Assembly (NCBI GenBank): GCA_023957995.1
Contig: JAMLGK010000014.1
Span: forward strand, 27,124 to 91,123
DNA length: 64,000 nt
Direction: 5' to 3'
DNA from: Microthrixaceae bacterium
Lineage (GTDB): Bacteria; Actinomycetota; Acidimicrobiia; Acidimicrobiales; Microtrichaceae
The notes beneath the pieces are model-generated. The model worked only from the letters and a program-made list of their open reading frames with translations, was not told the origin of the DNA and did not search any database. How positions within the stretch are numbered: the stretch's first letter is position 1; each line of letters begins with the position of its first letter. The position numbers and the translations under genes were made by a program. Shown in pieces: positions 45,303 to 56,870 of this stretch.

Positions 45303-46123
45303 TGCTGTCGATCCAGAATCTGACCGCTTCGGTCGACGACAACGAGATCCTGCGGGGCATCGATCTCGACATCGCGCCCGGCGAGGTGCATGCGATCATG
45401 GGCCCCAACGGCTCGGGCAAGTCGACCCTGTCGAACGTGCTCGCTGGTCGGGAGGGCTACGAGGTGTCGGGCAAGGCCCTCTTCGATGGCGCCGACCTGC
45501 TCTCGATGGAACCCGAGGAGCGCGCCGCTGCGGGCCTCTTCCTGGCCTTCCAGTACCCCGTGGAGATCCCGGGCGTGGGCAACATGTACTTCCTCCGTAC
45601 CGCGGTCAACGCCGTGCGCGCGGGCCGTGGCGAACCGGAACTGTCGGCCACCGAGTTCCTGGCTGAGGCCAAGGAGAAGATGGCCGCACTCGACATGGAT
45701 CCGGCGTTCCTGAGCCGTTCGGTCAATGCCGGGTTCTCCGGCGGCGAGAAGAAGCGCAACGAGGTGCTCCAGATGTCTCTGCTGCAGCCCCGGCTGGCGA
45801 TCCTGGATGAGACCGACTCCGGCCTCGACATCGACGCCCTGCGGGTGGTTGCCGAGGGCATCGAGGCGCTGCGCGACGGTGAGCGTTCGATGCTCCTGAT
45901 CACCCACTACCCGAGACTCCTGGAGTACGTCCGGCCCGACACCGTTCACGTGCTGCAGGCAGGCAGGATCGTGCGCGAGGGCGGCCCCGAGCTCGCCCAT
46001 GAGCTGGAGGAGTCCGGCTACGGCGAACGCCCCGTCGATGACACCTCGGCGCCCCGGGTTTCCGAGCCGGAGTCCGGTCCCGACGATTCCGATGCCAGAC
46101 CCCAGGCACGGTCATTGCTGTGA
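45302..46123 (+). CDS. sufC: Fe-S cluster assembly ATPase SufC
   Basis: ATPase of 273 residues that powers SufBD. Walker A is GPNGSGKST, the family-specific signature is [14 protein letters not shown], Walker B is [16 protein letters not shown]. The start ATG at 45302 shares its A with the sufB TGA. A C-terminal Asp/Ser/Pro-rich tail of about 25 residues extends past the usual end. Confidence 0.96.
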   Translation: MLSIQNLTASVDDNEILRGIDLDIAPGEVHAIMGPNGSGKSTLSNVLAGREGYEVSGKALFDGADLLSMEPEERAAAGLFLAFQYPVEIPGVGNMYFLRTAVNAVRAGRGEPELSATEFLAEAKEKMAALDMDPAFLSRSVNAGFSGGEKKRNEVLQMSLLQPRLAILDETDSGLDIDALRVVAEGIEALRDGERSMLLITHYPRLLEYVRPDTVHVLQAGRIVREGGPELAHELEESGYGERPVDDTSAPRVSEPESGPDDSDARPQARSLL

Positions 46124-47586
46124 GCTCGGACACGGTCGCACCAGAGGTGCCCACCGGCTCCGAGGAGGGACAAGGGGTTCCGGCGGCCCTGGAAGCCCTG
46201 CTCGCCGCGGGCGACCGGTCCGCTGGCGCCTGGGCAACCGAGTGGCTTGCACACAACGGGCTGCCCGACCCGACAGCAGAGATGTGGCGCTACACGCCAC
46301 TGGACAGCATCGTCGCCGAACTCGGCCGCACCACGACTGGCGACCCGACCGGCGAGGTCGAGATGGCCGACCTCGACCGCCTCGCCGGCCGTCACGGAAG
46401 CACCCGGATCGTGTTCGTCGATGGCAGGTACTCGAGCCAACTGTCAGATGAGACCGGTCGCTCCGATTCCGCCGGCGCTGGATCGGCCACCGGCCCGTTG
46501 CCGCCCGGAGTCAGGGTCGGACCGCTCGGCGCGATCGCATCGGCCGAGGGTGCTGGTGGCGAGACCACATCCGACGCAGCCACCGCTCTGCTGGGAACCT
46601 GGGCGGCCACGACCGCTGAGTCCGCCGGTGCCGACGACGGATTCTCGGTGCTCAACGCCGCCGCGCGCAACGAGGCGGCCGTCGTGAGCGTTCCCGCCGG
46701 GGTGGCCGTGGGATCGCCCGTACACATCGTGCACCTGCGGACCGGCTCGGCGGAGCCCTCCGCAGCGACGCTCTCGCAACCCGCCACGATCCTCGACATC
46801 GGCGCCGGCGCCAGTGCCCAGGTGATCGAGTCCCACGTCTCCACCGGCCCCGGCGTGACCAACGCCGTCACCCGGGTCCGCGTCGGACCCGACGCACACC
46901 TCACCCACGTGCGGGTGCAGGACGAGCACGCGGAAGCGGTGCACGTCGGCGAGACCGTGATCGATCTCCAGCGGGGCGCACACCTCGAGAGTGCCTCGTT
47001 GTCGATCGGCGCGCAGGTGGCACGCAACGGCCTCAGCGTCGGCCTGAACGGTGAGTCAGCGGTGGCCAAGCTCTCGGGCCTGTCGATCCTCAGTGGATCC
47101 CAACGCCACGACACGGTGCTCAGCATCGACCACGATTCGACGGACTGCCGCAGCGAACAGGACTTCCGCAGCGTCGTCGATGACCGAGCCCGATCCAGTT
47201 TCTGCGGCCACGTGCGCGTGGCGCACGGCGCAGACGGGACCGATGCATCCCAATCGAACCGCAACCTGCTGCTGAGCCGAACCGCTCAGGTCGACACCCG
47301 GCCCTGGCTGGAGATCCTCGCCGACGACGTGAAGTGCAACCATGGCGCAACGGTCGGCCAGCTGGATGACGAGGCCTTGTTCTACCTGCGCAGCAGGGGT
47401 GTTCCCGTCGCTCGGGCGACATCGATGCTGGTCGCAGCGTTCGTGGCCGAGATCACCGAGCGGCTCGAGCCCGAGTCGCTGCGCCACGCCTTCGACGATG
47501 CGATCAGACGACTCGACCCGGACGTCGTACTGACGACCGCAGCGGTTCGCTCGGACGCGGCCGACACCGAGGAGGCGGGATCGTGA
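46120..47586 (+). CDS. sufD: Fe-S cluster assembly scaffold SufD
   Basis: Partner of SufB, 488 residues. N-terminal helical part includes [13 protein letters not shown], and the C-terminal beta-helix ends with [37 protein letters not shown], diagnostic of SufD. It starts at GTG 46120 inside the sufC stop (GTGA). It is somewhat longer than many SufD proteins because of an Ala/Gly/Ser-rich insert near residues 105-170. Confidence 0.94.
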   Translation: MSSDTVAPEVPTGSEEGQGVPAALEALLAAGDRSAGAWATEWLAHNGLPDPTAEMWRYTPLDSIVAELGRTTTGDPTGEVEMADLDRLAGRHGSTRIVFVDGRYSSQLSDETGRSDSAGAGSATGPLPPGVRVGPLGAIASAEGAGGETTSDAATALLGTWAATTAESAGADDGFSVLNAAARNEAAVVSVPAGVAVGSPVHIVHLRTGSAEPSAATLSQPATILDIGAGASAQVIESHVSTGPGVTNAVTRVRVGPDAHLTHVRVQDEHAEAVHVGETVIDLQRGAHLESASLSIGAQVARNGLSVGLNGESAVAKLSGLSILSGSQRHDTVLSIDHDSTDCRSEQDFRSVVDDRARSSFCGHVRVAHGADGTDASQSNRNLLLSRTAQVDTRPWLEILADDVKCNHGATVGQLDDEALFYLRSRGVPVARATSMLVAAFVAEITERLEPESLRHAFDDAIRRLDPDVVLTTAAVRSDAADTEEAGS

Positions 47587-48128
47587 GCTCCGACTGGAAG
47601 CCGGTGATCCTGAGCAGGGACATCACCGCCACGACGGTTCCCGGCGGCAACGCGGTGCAGTTGAACGAGGGGGGCGAGGTCGAGATCTTCCAGCAGCTCG
47701 GCAACAGCATCACCCTGCTCACCCAGATGGGGACCCTGCTGCGGATCGACGGCTCCGATGCCGACGCGGTGGGCCTGGAGCCTCCGGTGGTGCCCAACGC
47801 CAGCGGGGACGAGCCCTTCGACGGCAGTCACGTGATCCAGGCCCTCAAGAACGTCTATGACCCCGAGATCCCGGTCAACATCGTGGACCTCGGACTGGTC
47901 TACCGCTGCGACGAGGTGCCGCTGCCCGACGACCGCCGACGGATCGAGGTCGACATGACGATGACTGCACCCGGTTGCGGCATGGGAGACGTGCTCTCCG
48001 CTGATGCGGAGCGGGCCATCCAGGCGATTCCGGGTGTCGACGAGGTCGAGATCACCCTGGTGTGGGAACCGCCCTGGGACATGTCCAGAATGACCGAGGA
48101 GACCCGCCTGGAGCTGGGCCTGCTCTGA
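47583..48128 (+). CDS. sufT: SufT/MIP18-family Fe-S maturation protein
   Basis: Protein of 181 residues. The C-terminal DUF59 domain (YDPEIPVNIVDLGLVY...MTMTAPGCGMGDVL) has the reactive Cys in APGCGM; the N-terminal ~80 residues match the SufT-type extension. It helps mature Fe-S proteins, mainly aconitase-type. It overlaps sufD by four bases. No cysteine desulfurase (SufS) or SufU gene follows, so sulfur supply must be encoded elsewhere. Confidence 0.93.
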   Translation: MSSDWKPVILSRDITATTVPGGNAVQLNEGGEVEIFQQLGNSITLLTQMGTLLRIDGSDADAVGLEPPVVPNASGDEPFDGSHVIQALKNVYDPEIPVNIVDLGLVYRCDEVPLPDDRRRIEVDMTMTAPGCGMGDVLSADAERAIQAIPGVDEVEITLVWEPPWDMSRMTEETRLELGLL

Positions 48129-48140
48129 GGGGCCGGTCGG

Positions 48141-49298
48141 TCACTCCACCGACACCCGGAAGAACCTGGCCGGCGACGGTTGGAGATTCGTCCACCCGAG
48201 CACCGCTCGGTCGTTCACCAGCAGACCGTCGCCCGCACGCAGGACCGGTGTGCTGTCGCCGAGGTCCACCAGCACCAGACCGTGGGCGACCAGGAGCAGT
48301 TCCGAACCGGTGCTGGACGACAGCGGTGCCGAGGACTGCCCAGCGCCCAGTTCCACCAGCTGGACCCGCGGGCCCAGCTGCGGGTCATCGAACATCGACG
48401 ACGTACCACCCGAGCCCCCCTGACGGTCGTGACGAGCGAGGAAGGGTCCAGCGGGCCGTCCCGTTCCGAGCAGGTCGTCCAGCCCGATGCCCAGCGACTC
48501 GCACATCGGAACCAGCGTGTCGAGGGACAGCCCACGACGGCCGGTCTCGGCCTGGGATATCGCGGCCGGGGTCACCGAGGCGATGTCGGACAACTGCGCC
48601 TGGGTTAGACCCCGCTCGACGCGGATCCTCCGCAGACCCTCGCCCAGACGACCGACCGTGTGCTCGCGGGAGACCGTCGGCACCCCGTCCTCCAACCCGA
48701 ACGAGGCGACCACCCCCTGGAGGCGCCTCGAACGACCCTCGGCCTTGAGCACCCGGAGACGGTCGCCACGCAACTCGAAGACACACTGCGCGATCCGGGC
48801 GATTCCCGACACCACGCCCGGACCGACCAGGTCCAGCCCGCCGACCCAGAGGGCCAGTGCGCCGCGGTCGAACAGGCGCGGACACGTGCGTCGGTAGAAG
48901 GCCAGCGTCGCCTCGGCTCCCCAGGCGTTCATCAGGTCGTCCAGGCCGGCCACGACCACGCGATCCCCTTCGCCGATCGCGGGGTCCGCCAACAGTTCCT
49001 CGAGGTGGGACTCCTCGAGCTTCCCGGCCCCGGACATCGCGTGGACCACCTCGAGTCCGTCGGGGTGGGCACAGCCCTCGGGGTCCGACAGGCACACGTG
49101 CCGCCGGAGCCCGTTTCCGGGTACCGCGGTGAACGCTTCGACCATCGGGGCGGTCATGGCGGACCGGTCGGCCAGCCACACGACGTTGTCGCCTATCTCC
49201 AGCCCGCCCTCGATCAGGGTGTCGAAGGTCGGTATTCCACTCGATTCCTTCACCACGTCAGCACCAACATCTTGTCGATCAGCTCCTCGGTAGGTCAT
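48141..49298 (-). CDS. Degenerate KaiC/RecA-like domain fused to XRE HTH and cupin
   Basis: Regulator of 385 residues. The N-terminal ~200 residues look like a KaiC/RecA ATPase (GIPTFDTLIEGGLEIGDNVVWL), but the P-loop GxxGxGKT is replaced by ADRSAM, so ATP binding is doubtful. A Walker B-like RVVVAGLDDL remains. An XRE helix-turn-helix (about 218-273) follows, and a cupin-like C-terminus (about 295-385, VELGAGQSSAPLS...LRAGDGLLVNDRAVLGW). ATG 49298 is chosen with GGGGGA about 10 nt upstream. It is divergent from the DksA-like gene, convergent with sufT. Confidence 0.75.
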   Translation of the reverse strand: MTYRGADRQDVGADVVKESSGIPTFDTLIEGGLEIGDNVVWLADRSAMTAPMVEAFTAVPGNGLRRHVCLSDPEGCAHPDGLEVVHAMSGAGKLEESHLEELLADPAIGEGDRVVVAGLDDLMNAWGAEATLAFYRRTCPRLFDRGALALWVGGLDLVGPGVVSGIARIAQCVFELRGDRLRVLKAEGRSRRLQGVVASFGLEDGVPTVSREHTVGRLGEGLRRIRVERGLTQAQLSDIASVTPAAISQAETGRRGLSLDTLVPMCESLGIGLDDLLGTGRPAGPFLARHDRQGGSGGTSSMFDDPQLGPRVQLVELGAGQSSAPLSSSTGSELLLVAHGLVLVDLGDSTPVLRAGDGLLVNDRAVLGWTNLQPSPARFFRVSVE

Positions 49299-49354
49299 CC
49301 AGGTCACGTCCCCCGCACAGTTCGCCTGCCCACCAGATGTTAGCAGCGCTATTC

Positions 49355-51363
<2,009 letters not shown>

Positions 51364-51394
51364 ATTCCTCGAACCCGTCCCGCAAGGAGAACCC

Positions 51395-52810
51395 ATGGCA
51401 CACCTTCTGGCCCTAGAGCCGGTCGAGACACTCGACCACTACCTCGCCACCGACACCGGCGGGCTGGGCCTGAAGAGGGCGCAGGAGTTGGGTCCGGCCG
51501 CCACGATCTCCGAGATCGATGCGTCGGGCCTGCGGGGACGCGGCGGAGGGGGCTTTCCCACGGGCACCAAGTGGTCCACCATCGCATCACAGGCCGGCGA
51601 GACCCGCTACGTGGTCTGCAACGGAGCCGAGGGGGAACCGGGAACCTTCAAGGACCGGGCACTCGTGCGGGCCAACCCCTACCAACTGGTGGAGGGAGTG
51701 CTCATCGCGGGCCTCGCCATCGGCGCCACCGAGACCTACATCTGTCTGAAGGCGAGCTTCGAGACCGAGCTCGCAGCGGTCACCCGTGCGGTGGAGGAGT
51801 TCCAGGAGGCCGGCATCTGCTCCGACTGCAAGGTCACCATCGTCGCCGGACCCGACGAGTACCTCTTCGGCGAGGAGAAGGCGATGCTCGAGGTGATCGA
51901 GGGCAACGAACCACTTCCCCGGTGGCTGCCCCCACACCTTCACGGGCTGTTCTCGACCGCTCCACAGCTGGGCTGGCAGGCAACACGATCCGGTCCCGGC
52001 CACGCCGCAGCCGAGAGGTCCGGTTCTCCGGAGTCCGCCGGCGGAGGATCGAACCCGACGTTGGTGAACAACGTCGAGACGCTCTGCAATGTGCCCCACA
52101 TCCTCGCCCGTGGGGCCGAGTGGTTCCGGTCAATGGGTACCGCTGAATCCCCGGGCACCATCGTCGCCACGGTCGTCGGCGACGTCGTGGCACCCGACGT
52201 CGGCGAGGTCGAGCTGGGCACTCCCCTGCGTTCGGTGATCGATGCGGTCGGCAGCGGCATGCGCCCGGGACGCACGATCAGGGCTGCGTTCTCGGGCGTG
52301 GCGAACGCAGTGCTCACCGGGAGCGCTCTCGACACACCTCTGAGCTACGAGGCCATGGCGGCTGCGGGCAGCGGCATGGGCGCAGCCGGATTCATCGTCT
52401 ACGACGACACGACCTGCATGGTCGACGTCGCCTATCACTTCTCCCGGTTCCTGTCGGTGGAGTCGTGCGGGCAGTGTCCACCCTGCAAGCTCGGCTCCGG
52501 AGCGATCACCGAACGTCTCGAGAAGATCGAGACGGGAGCCGGCACCAACGACGACGTGGATGTGATCGTCGGGTGGCTGGGGCACGTGACCGACGGCAAC
52601 CGGTGCTACCTGCCCGTCGAGGAGCGCATCGTCGTGGGAAGCATCCTCGAGGCGTTCGCGTCGGAGTTCGATGAGCACATCGAAGCGGGCTCCTGTCCGC
52701 GGAGCCGCGAGCTACCGATGCCGAAGCTGATCGATCTCCGGGACGGTGTGGCCACCTACGACGAGCGGTTCTGGCACAAGCGGCCCGACTGGACCTACGA
52801 CCCGGAGTGA
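51395..52810 (+). CDS. NuoF-like NADH-binding flavoprotein (orphan)
   Basis: Protein of 471 residues. FMN/NADH domain motifs GLRGRGGGGFPTGTKW and CNGAEGEPGTFKDR are present, then the SLBB region and the C-terminal cluster motif ESCGQCPPCKLGS with a later Cys for one [4Fe-4S]. Between APQLGWQ and PTLVNNVET is a Ser/Gly-rich insert of about 25 residues not usual in NuoF. No NuoE or NuoG lies nearby, so it is not part of complex I here. AAGGAG precedes ATG 51395. It may be the diaphorase of another NAD-linked enzyme; its place after gdhA is unexplained. Confidence 0.85.
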   Translation: MAHLLALEPVETLDHYLATDTGGLGLKRAQELGPAATISEIDASGLRGRGGGGFPTGTKWSTIASQAGETRYVVCNGAEGEPGTFKDRALVRANPYQLVEGVLIAGLAIGATETYICLKASFETELAAVTRAVEEFQEAGICSDCKVTIVAGPDEYLFGEEKAMLEVIEGNEPLPRWLPPHLHGLFSTAPQLGWQATRSGPGHAAAERSGSPESAGGGSNPTLVNNVETLCNVPHILARGAEWFRSMGTAESPGTIVATVVGDVVAPDVGEVELGTPLRSVIDAVGSGMRPGRTIRAAFSGVANAVLTGSALDTPLSYEAMAAAGSGMGAAGFIVYDDTTCMVDVAYHFSRFLSVESCGQCPPCKLGSGAITERLEKIETGAGTNDDVDVIVGWLGHVTDGNRCYLPVEERIVVGSILEAFASEFDEHIEAGSCPRSRELPMPKLIDLRDGVATYDERFWHKRPDWTYDPE

Positions 52811-52854
52811 GCCCGAGCCGGAGCAACCCGACGCTCTTCGGTTGTGCGGCGCGG

Positions 52855-53718
52855 TCACGCACAACCCTCGTCGTCGCCCCACCATCGGGCCTCGCTGATC
52901 TTCATCTCGGTGACGACGTCCTCGGTGAGGGTGAAGGTGATCGCCCGATCACCCTGGGCGACCGCGGCGACATCGCTGTAGGAGGCGAGAAGGCCACCCG
53001 TCGGGTTCTCCCAGCCATCGGCCCGATCCACCACCAAACCATCTCCGTACACCCGCTGCAGCGCAGCGAGGTCCGTTCCCACGCCCACCCCCGATGCGGT
53101 GCGGTAGGCCGGACTGCGCACGTACAGGACGTTGGCTCTCAGGTCGGCCACCGGGCCGCTGATGCCGAAGATAACTTCGGCATCCATCGGTGGGCTACCG
53201 GAACCGTCAGGTTCCGTCAGCGGAGTCCAGCTGCCACATTGCCGTTCTGAGTCGTAGTAGACACCGATCCCCTCGCTCGGAGCAGCCTGACCGACCGTGT
53301 AGGGCCCGACCGAGTCGAACGTGACGAGATGGGCCGCGTCGGCAACGGGCTGCAGGCCCGAACCGGAGCGTGGCACCGAATCGGTCGGCACGGAGGTCGG
53401 CACCGAGGTCGGTGACTCCGGCTCGGTCTCGGTCGGCATCGTGGTGGCCGGTCCACCTCCGGCAGCCGGACTGATCACCAGGTCGCCGTCGTCGGAGGTG
53501 TCTGCGACCAGCACCGCACCGGCGACGACGAGTGCAACCGCCGCGGCAACCGCGAGACTGACGAGCGGTGCTCGGCGACGAGCGCCCGGACGGATGTCGG
53601 GCCGAGCCGTCGGGGTGGGTGGAACCATCTGCTCGACGCTGTCGCCGTAGCTCCGCAACTGCGCGACGATCGAAGCTTCACCCGCTCGGTCGTGCCCGCT
53701 GTCGTGGCGGTCAGACAT
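52855..53718 (-). CDS. Membrane-anchored anti-sigma-like protein
   Basis: Protein of 287 residues. A short cytosolic head, one membrane span (PLVSLAVAAAVALVVAGAVLV), a Pro/Thr/Ser-rich linker and an extracytoplasmic domain of about 150 residues. No zinc HxxxCxxC motif is seen, so the class of anti-sigma factor is uncertain. Its start overlaps the end of the sigma gene by 8 bases, which supports the role by context. Confidence 0.65.
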   Translation of the reverse strand: MSDRHDSGHDRAGEASIVAQLRSYGDSVEQMVPPTPTARPDIRPGARRRAPLVSLAVAAAVALVVAGAVLVADTSDDGDLVISPAAGGGPATTMPTETEPESPTSVPTSVPTDSVPRSGSGLQPVADAAHLVTFDSVGPYTVGQAAPSEGIGVYYDSERQCGSWTPLTEPDGSGSPPMDAEVIFGISGPVADLRANVLYVRSPAYRTASGVGVGTDLAALQRVYGDGLVVDRADGWENPTGGLLASYSDVAAVAQGDRAITFTLTEDVVTEMKISEARWWGDDEGCA

Positions 53719-54241
53719 CTTGTTCCACCTCCAACGAGCGGCGCAGCGAACTCATTGCGCGTGCCAGATGCGTGGACACCGCCGACGGTGATATGTCGAG
53801 TGCTGCGGCGACCTCCACCTGGGTCCACTCGCATGCGTGCACCAGCCACACGACGGTGCGCTGGCGGTCCGGCAGATCCTGCAACGCACCGATGAGCGCG
53901 GGTTCCACATCGGGTAGAGCCGAGCGCGACGGTCTCGGCAGCAGAGCCTGACGGCGGCTGCGTGATCGCGACTGTCCGACCCGGTAGAGGTAGCCGACCG
54001 GGTTCGACATCGCGGCCATGCGATCCCGGTGTTCCCAACCCCACGCCAGGGCCTCGGCGGTTGCCTCAGCGGCCCTCTCGGTTCCGAATGAGGCGATGAA
54101 TGCCCGGCGGAGCCTCGGCTCGGCCCCGGCGAGCACCTCCTCGGCCAGCAACTCGTCGGCGGATCGAAGATCGGGCTTCCCGCCCAGCCCGACCTCGGGG
54201 TTTGACCGGCGTCGACCCGAATCGGAATGGCCGTCCCCCAC
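53711..54241 (-). CDS. ECF-type RNA polymerase sigma factor
   Basis: Protein of 176 residues (from GTG 54241, AAGGA 8 nt upstream). Region 2-like sequence (LRRAFIASFGTERAAEATAEALAWGWEHRDR...NPVGYLYRVG) and region 4 (LPDRQRTVVWLVHACEWTQVEVAAALDISPSAVSTHLARAMSSLRRSLE) are both present, of the ECF SigE/SigK-type. It is cotranscribed with the membrane anti-sigma-like protein. Upstream GTG codons could add up to 60 residues that look like noise. Confidence 0.85.
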   Translation of the reverse strand: MGDGHSDSGRRRSNPEVGLGGKPDLRSADELLAEEVLAGAEPRLRRAFIASFGTERAAEATAEALAWGWEHRDRMAAMSNPVGYLYRVGQSRSRSRRQALLPRPSRSALPDVEPALIGALQDLPDRQRTVVWLVHACEWTQVEVAAALDISPSAVSTHLARAMSSLRRSLEVEQDV

Positions 54242-54339
54242 GAGAGCGATCCTTGCACGTTCCACGCCTTGTAGAGCGTTGAACCGGCCCGCCGCGCCAC
54301 ATGCTGCACCAACAAATGTGGGGGCTAGGTGTGCCCCGA

Positions 54340-55425
54340 TCAGTCCGGGTGCTCCACCCGACCGTCGGGATGACGGGCGAAGCGGGCCTCCTCGGCAGGG
54401 TGCACCGGATCCTCGGAGTCCCACGGCCAGCCCCCGAAGCCGGTCTGCTGGTAGTCCAGCATCGCCTCCTGGATCTCCGCGCGGGTGTTCATGACGAACG
54501 GCCCGTAGCGCGCCACCGGCTCACCGAGTGGTCGTCCCTGCAACAGGAGCAGCTCGATGCCGCCATCGCCGGCTTCCAGGTCGACCGCTCCTGTTGTCCC
54601 CAGGAGCGCCCCGTGGCCCGCTTCGAGCAGACCTCCACCGACTGCAACACGGTCACCCTCGAACGCATAGAGCATCCGCGCGATCGGTGGTGCGGGCCTG
54701 GCACCGTCGGTGATGCTCGGCGCAGCGGGGAGTGTCCAGCGCGCGCCGGGATCCATCCTGATGTGCCAGATCGCAACCGCTGAATCACTCCTCGAGGCCC
54801 ACGAGTCCGGCGGCGCGGCCGGCGCGGCCGCGTCCTGCAGGTCACCGGCGATCACCGTCACGGTCGTGCCCGCAGCGCCATCGCCGCCGAAGCGCACCTC
54901 GGGAATCTCGGGGCCCCAGAGCATCGTGAAATACGGGTCGGCCATCTTCGAGCCCGCCGGCAGGTTCAGCCAGATCTGGAACAGCTCGGTGGGGTTGTCG
55001 GAATCCTCGTTCACCAGGGGGAACATCTCGGAGTGCACGATGCCCGAACCCGCGGTCATCCACTGGGTGTCGCCCCGACCGAACCGGGCGGTGGCTCCGA
55101 GCGAATCCGAGTGGTCTATCAACCCCTCGCGCACGTAGGTGACGGTCTCGAAGCCCCGATGTGGGTGTGCGGGGAACCCGGGTGCCCGAGACCCGTGGTA
55201 CATGCTCCAACCATCCTTACCGCTGAAATCGGATCCGATCTCGCGGCCATCGAGGGGCGCATCGGGACCCAACTCCGTGGTACCAGCCGGGTAGGCGTCA
55301 CGGTGGTGTGCCAAGAACAGGAACGGATCCAGGGTCGGCCACTGCATACCCAGCGGAAAGGTCTCGGCCAGAGCACCGGTACTGCGGTGCTCCGCGGTGG
55401 TGGTCGTGTCGGTCTCTGTGGCCAT
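54340..55425 (-). CDS. Pirin family bicupin
   Basis: Protein of 361 residues. The pirin N-terminal cupin is clear (FPAHPHRGFETVTYVREGLIDHSDSLG, with His, His and Glu metal ligands, and TAGSGIVHSEMF), and a second pirin-C cupin follows (residues about 200-320). Related enzymes act as quercetinase or as redox regulators. AGGAG 7 nt upstream supports ATG 55425. Function here is not determined. It stands alone, divergent from the YggT-like gene. Confidence 0.9.
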   Translation of the reverse strand: MATETDTTTTAEHRSTGALAETFPLGMQWPTLDPFLFLAHHRDAYPAGTTELGPDAPLDGREIGSDFSGKDGWSMYHGSRAPGFPAHPHRGFETVTYVREGLIDHSDSLGATARFGRGDTQWMTAGSGIVHSEMFPLVNEDSDNPTELFQIWLNLPAGSKMADPYFTMLWGPEIPEVRFGGDGAAGTTVTVIAGDLQDAAAPAAPPDSWASRSDSAVAIWHIRMDPGARWTLPAAPSITDGARPAPPIARMLYAFEGDRVAVGGGLLEAGHGALLGTTGAVDLEAGDGGIELLLLQGRPLGEPVARYGPFVMNTRAEIQEAMLDYQQTGFGGWPWDSEDPVHPAEEARFARHPDGRVEHPD

Positions 55426-55571
55426 CGCGTGCTCCTGGTCGTCGGGGGACAACGCTCGGGCTCAACCGAGGCGCCGATCGTTGCTGCTCGCCAGTTCAAC
55501 CACAGCGAGCGGCATCGTGTTCCCGAAGCAGCGCGCGGCAGTACTGTCTCTGGGAACCCACGGAGGCACCG

Positions 55572-56072
55572 ATGACCCAACTCGCAGCTGATCCAGCGAA
55601 CGATCCCGACATCCAGGACGACGGGGCGGTGATGGGTTTCCGTCTCGGCAAGGTGCTGGTGTGGCTGGTCTATGCGTACCTCGTGGTCGCGGTCATCATC
55701 CTCGTGTTGGCGTTCTTCCTGATGCTCTTCAATGCCAGCACCGCCGCCGAGTTCACCCAGTGGGTGTACCGCAGCGCGGATCGGGTGCTCCAGCCGTTCC
55801 GCGGCATCTTCCCGACCGCCAAGTTGGGCGAACAAGGCTCGGTGGTCGACTTCGCCGTGCTCTTCGCGATCATCATGTACGGCATCTTCGCGATGGTGCT
55901 CAGCGCCCTGGTCACGTGGTTGGACCGCAAGATCCTCGAACACCGCAGGGAGCTCGGCATGGCGGCCGCAGAGGACCGCCGCCGCCGGGCACTCGCCGCC
56001 CAGCAGAGCGCGAACTACGCCGCTGCCACACAGGCCACCCCGCCCCAACAGCAGTCCGCTCCGCCCCAGTAG
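55572..56072 (+). CDS. YggT-like small membrane protein
   Basis: Protein of 166 residues with two main spans (LVWLVYAYLVVAVIILVLAFFLMLF and VVDFAVLFAIIMYGIFAMVLSALV) separated by a short loop containing LQPFRGIFPT, as in YggT-family proteins, and a Gln/Ala-rich C-terminal tail. YggT proteins are thought to act in cell envelope or division. ATG 55572 follows AACCCACGGAGGCACCG, a good ribosome site. Confidence 0.72.
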   Translation: MTQLAADPANDPDIQDDGAVMGFRLGKVLVWLVYAYLVVAVIILVLAFFLMLFNASTAAEFTQWVYRSADRVLQPFRGIFPTAKLGEQGSVVDFAVLFAIIMYGIFAMVLSALVTWLDRKILEHRRELGMAAAEDRRRRALAAQQSANYAAATQATPPQQQSAPPQ

Positions 56073-56096
56073 CGATAGGGGCGCCGTCGGCCGGCG

Positions 56097-56816
56097 CTAG
56101 GTCTGCGGTGCAGGCCGGTCCAGACGGGTGAGCATCTCGATCGTGACGTAGCTGACGATCAGGAACGATGACAGCAGAGCGGTGACCACCACCGCTCGCG
56201 GAGTGTCCTCGACCGTGACGGTGGACCCGATGTCGTACAACAGGGTCCGTGGACGGGTCAGGACGTCCCAGCTGTTGAACCGGGCGAAGCGGCCCACGTA
56301 CACACCGAAACCGGACAGTCCGAGCACCGACACCGCCATCACCCACCCCCATGCCGCCCCCAGCCGACGGGCAACGGCCGCCTGCACCAGGTGAAGGCTG
56401 ACGAATCCGGCCAGGAGACCTGCGATGGCCGCCGAGGCCAGGATCAGGGCATCGAACCACAGCGGTGTGGGAGGACGTTCGCGAAGGTGCACCAGATCGG
56501 TCACCAGGTAGGGCGAGTTGGGGAACATCAGCAACCACGCCACCCAGAAAACTGCGCCCAGGACCCGGCGACCGTGGCGCCACGCCGTGTCGACCACGAG
56601 GGCGAGCATCACCGGCAGACCCGCCAGGAAGAGGTTCCACACGATGAAGCCGTAGGAGATCTGCTGGCTCACGGTCGATCGGGCCACGAGCATGGCCACG
56701 GGGAACGCTCCGCATGCGAGTAGACAGCCCAGCAACGCGAGACGCACCCGCATCTCGTATCTGTCGAGGCCGGGGGCCTTCACCGGCGGCCCTTCCTCCG
56801 TGCCGGAGTCCTCCAT
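56097..56816 (-). CDS. DUF1361 membrane protein
   Basis: Protein of 239 residues with about six spans. The family motif appears as VAWLLMFPNSPYLVTDLVHLRERPP, close to the LFLPNAPYLITDL signature of DUF1361. The function is unknown. The ATG at 56816 is used. It stands convergent to the YggT-like gene. Confidence 0.82.
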   Translation of the reverse strand: MEDSGTEEGPPVKAPGLDRYEMRVRLALLGCLLACGAFPVAMLVARSTVSQQISYGFIVWNLFLAGLPVMLALVVDTAWRHGRRVLGAVFWVAWLLMFPNSPYLVTDLVHLRERPPTPLWFDALILASAAIAGLLAGFVSLHLVQAAVARRLGAAWGWVMAVSVLGLSGFGVYVGRFARFNSWDVLTRPRTLLYDIGSTVTVEDTPRAVVVTALLSSFLIVSYVTIEMLTRLDRPAPQT

Positions 56817-56870
56817 GCCCGAAAGGCTGTCACATCCCCGGGGCGCTGCTGCCCCGCCCCGGGTGCCCGA

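Noticed and set aside
48141..49298. Active KaiC-type ATPase
   Set aside because: The P-loop Gly-Lys-Thr is absent, so ATPase activity cannot be claimed.
51395..52810. Part of a complex I operon
   Set aside because: No other nuo gene is present on either side; neighbours are gdhA and a sigma/anti-sigma pair.
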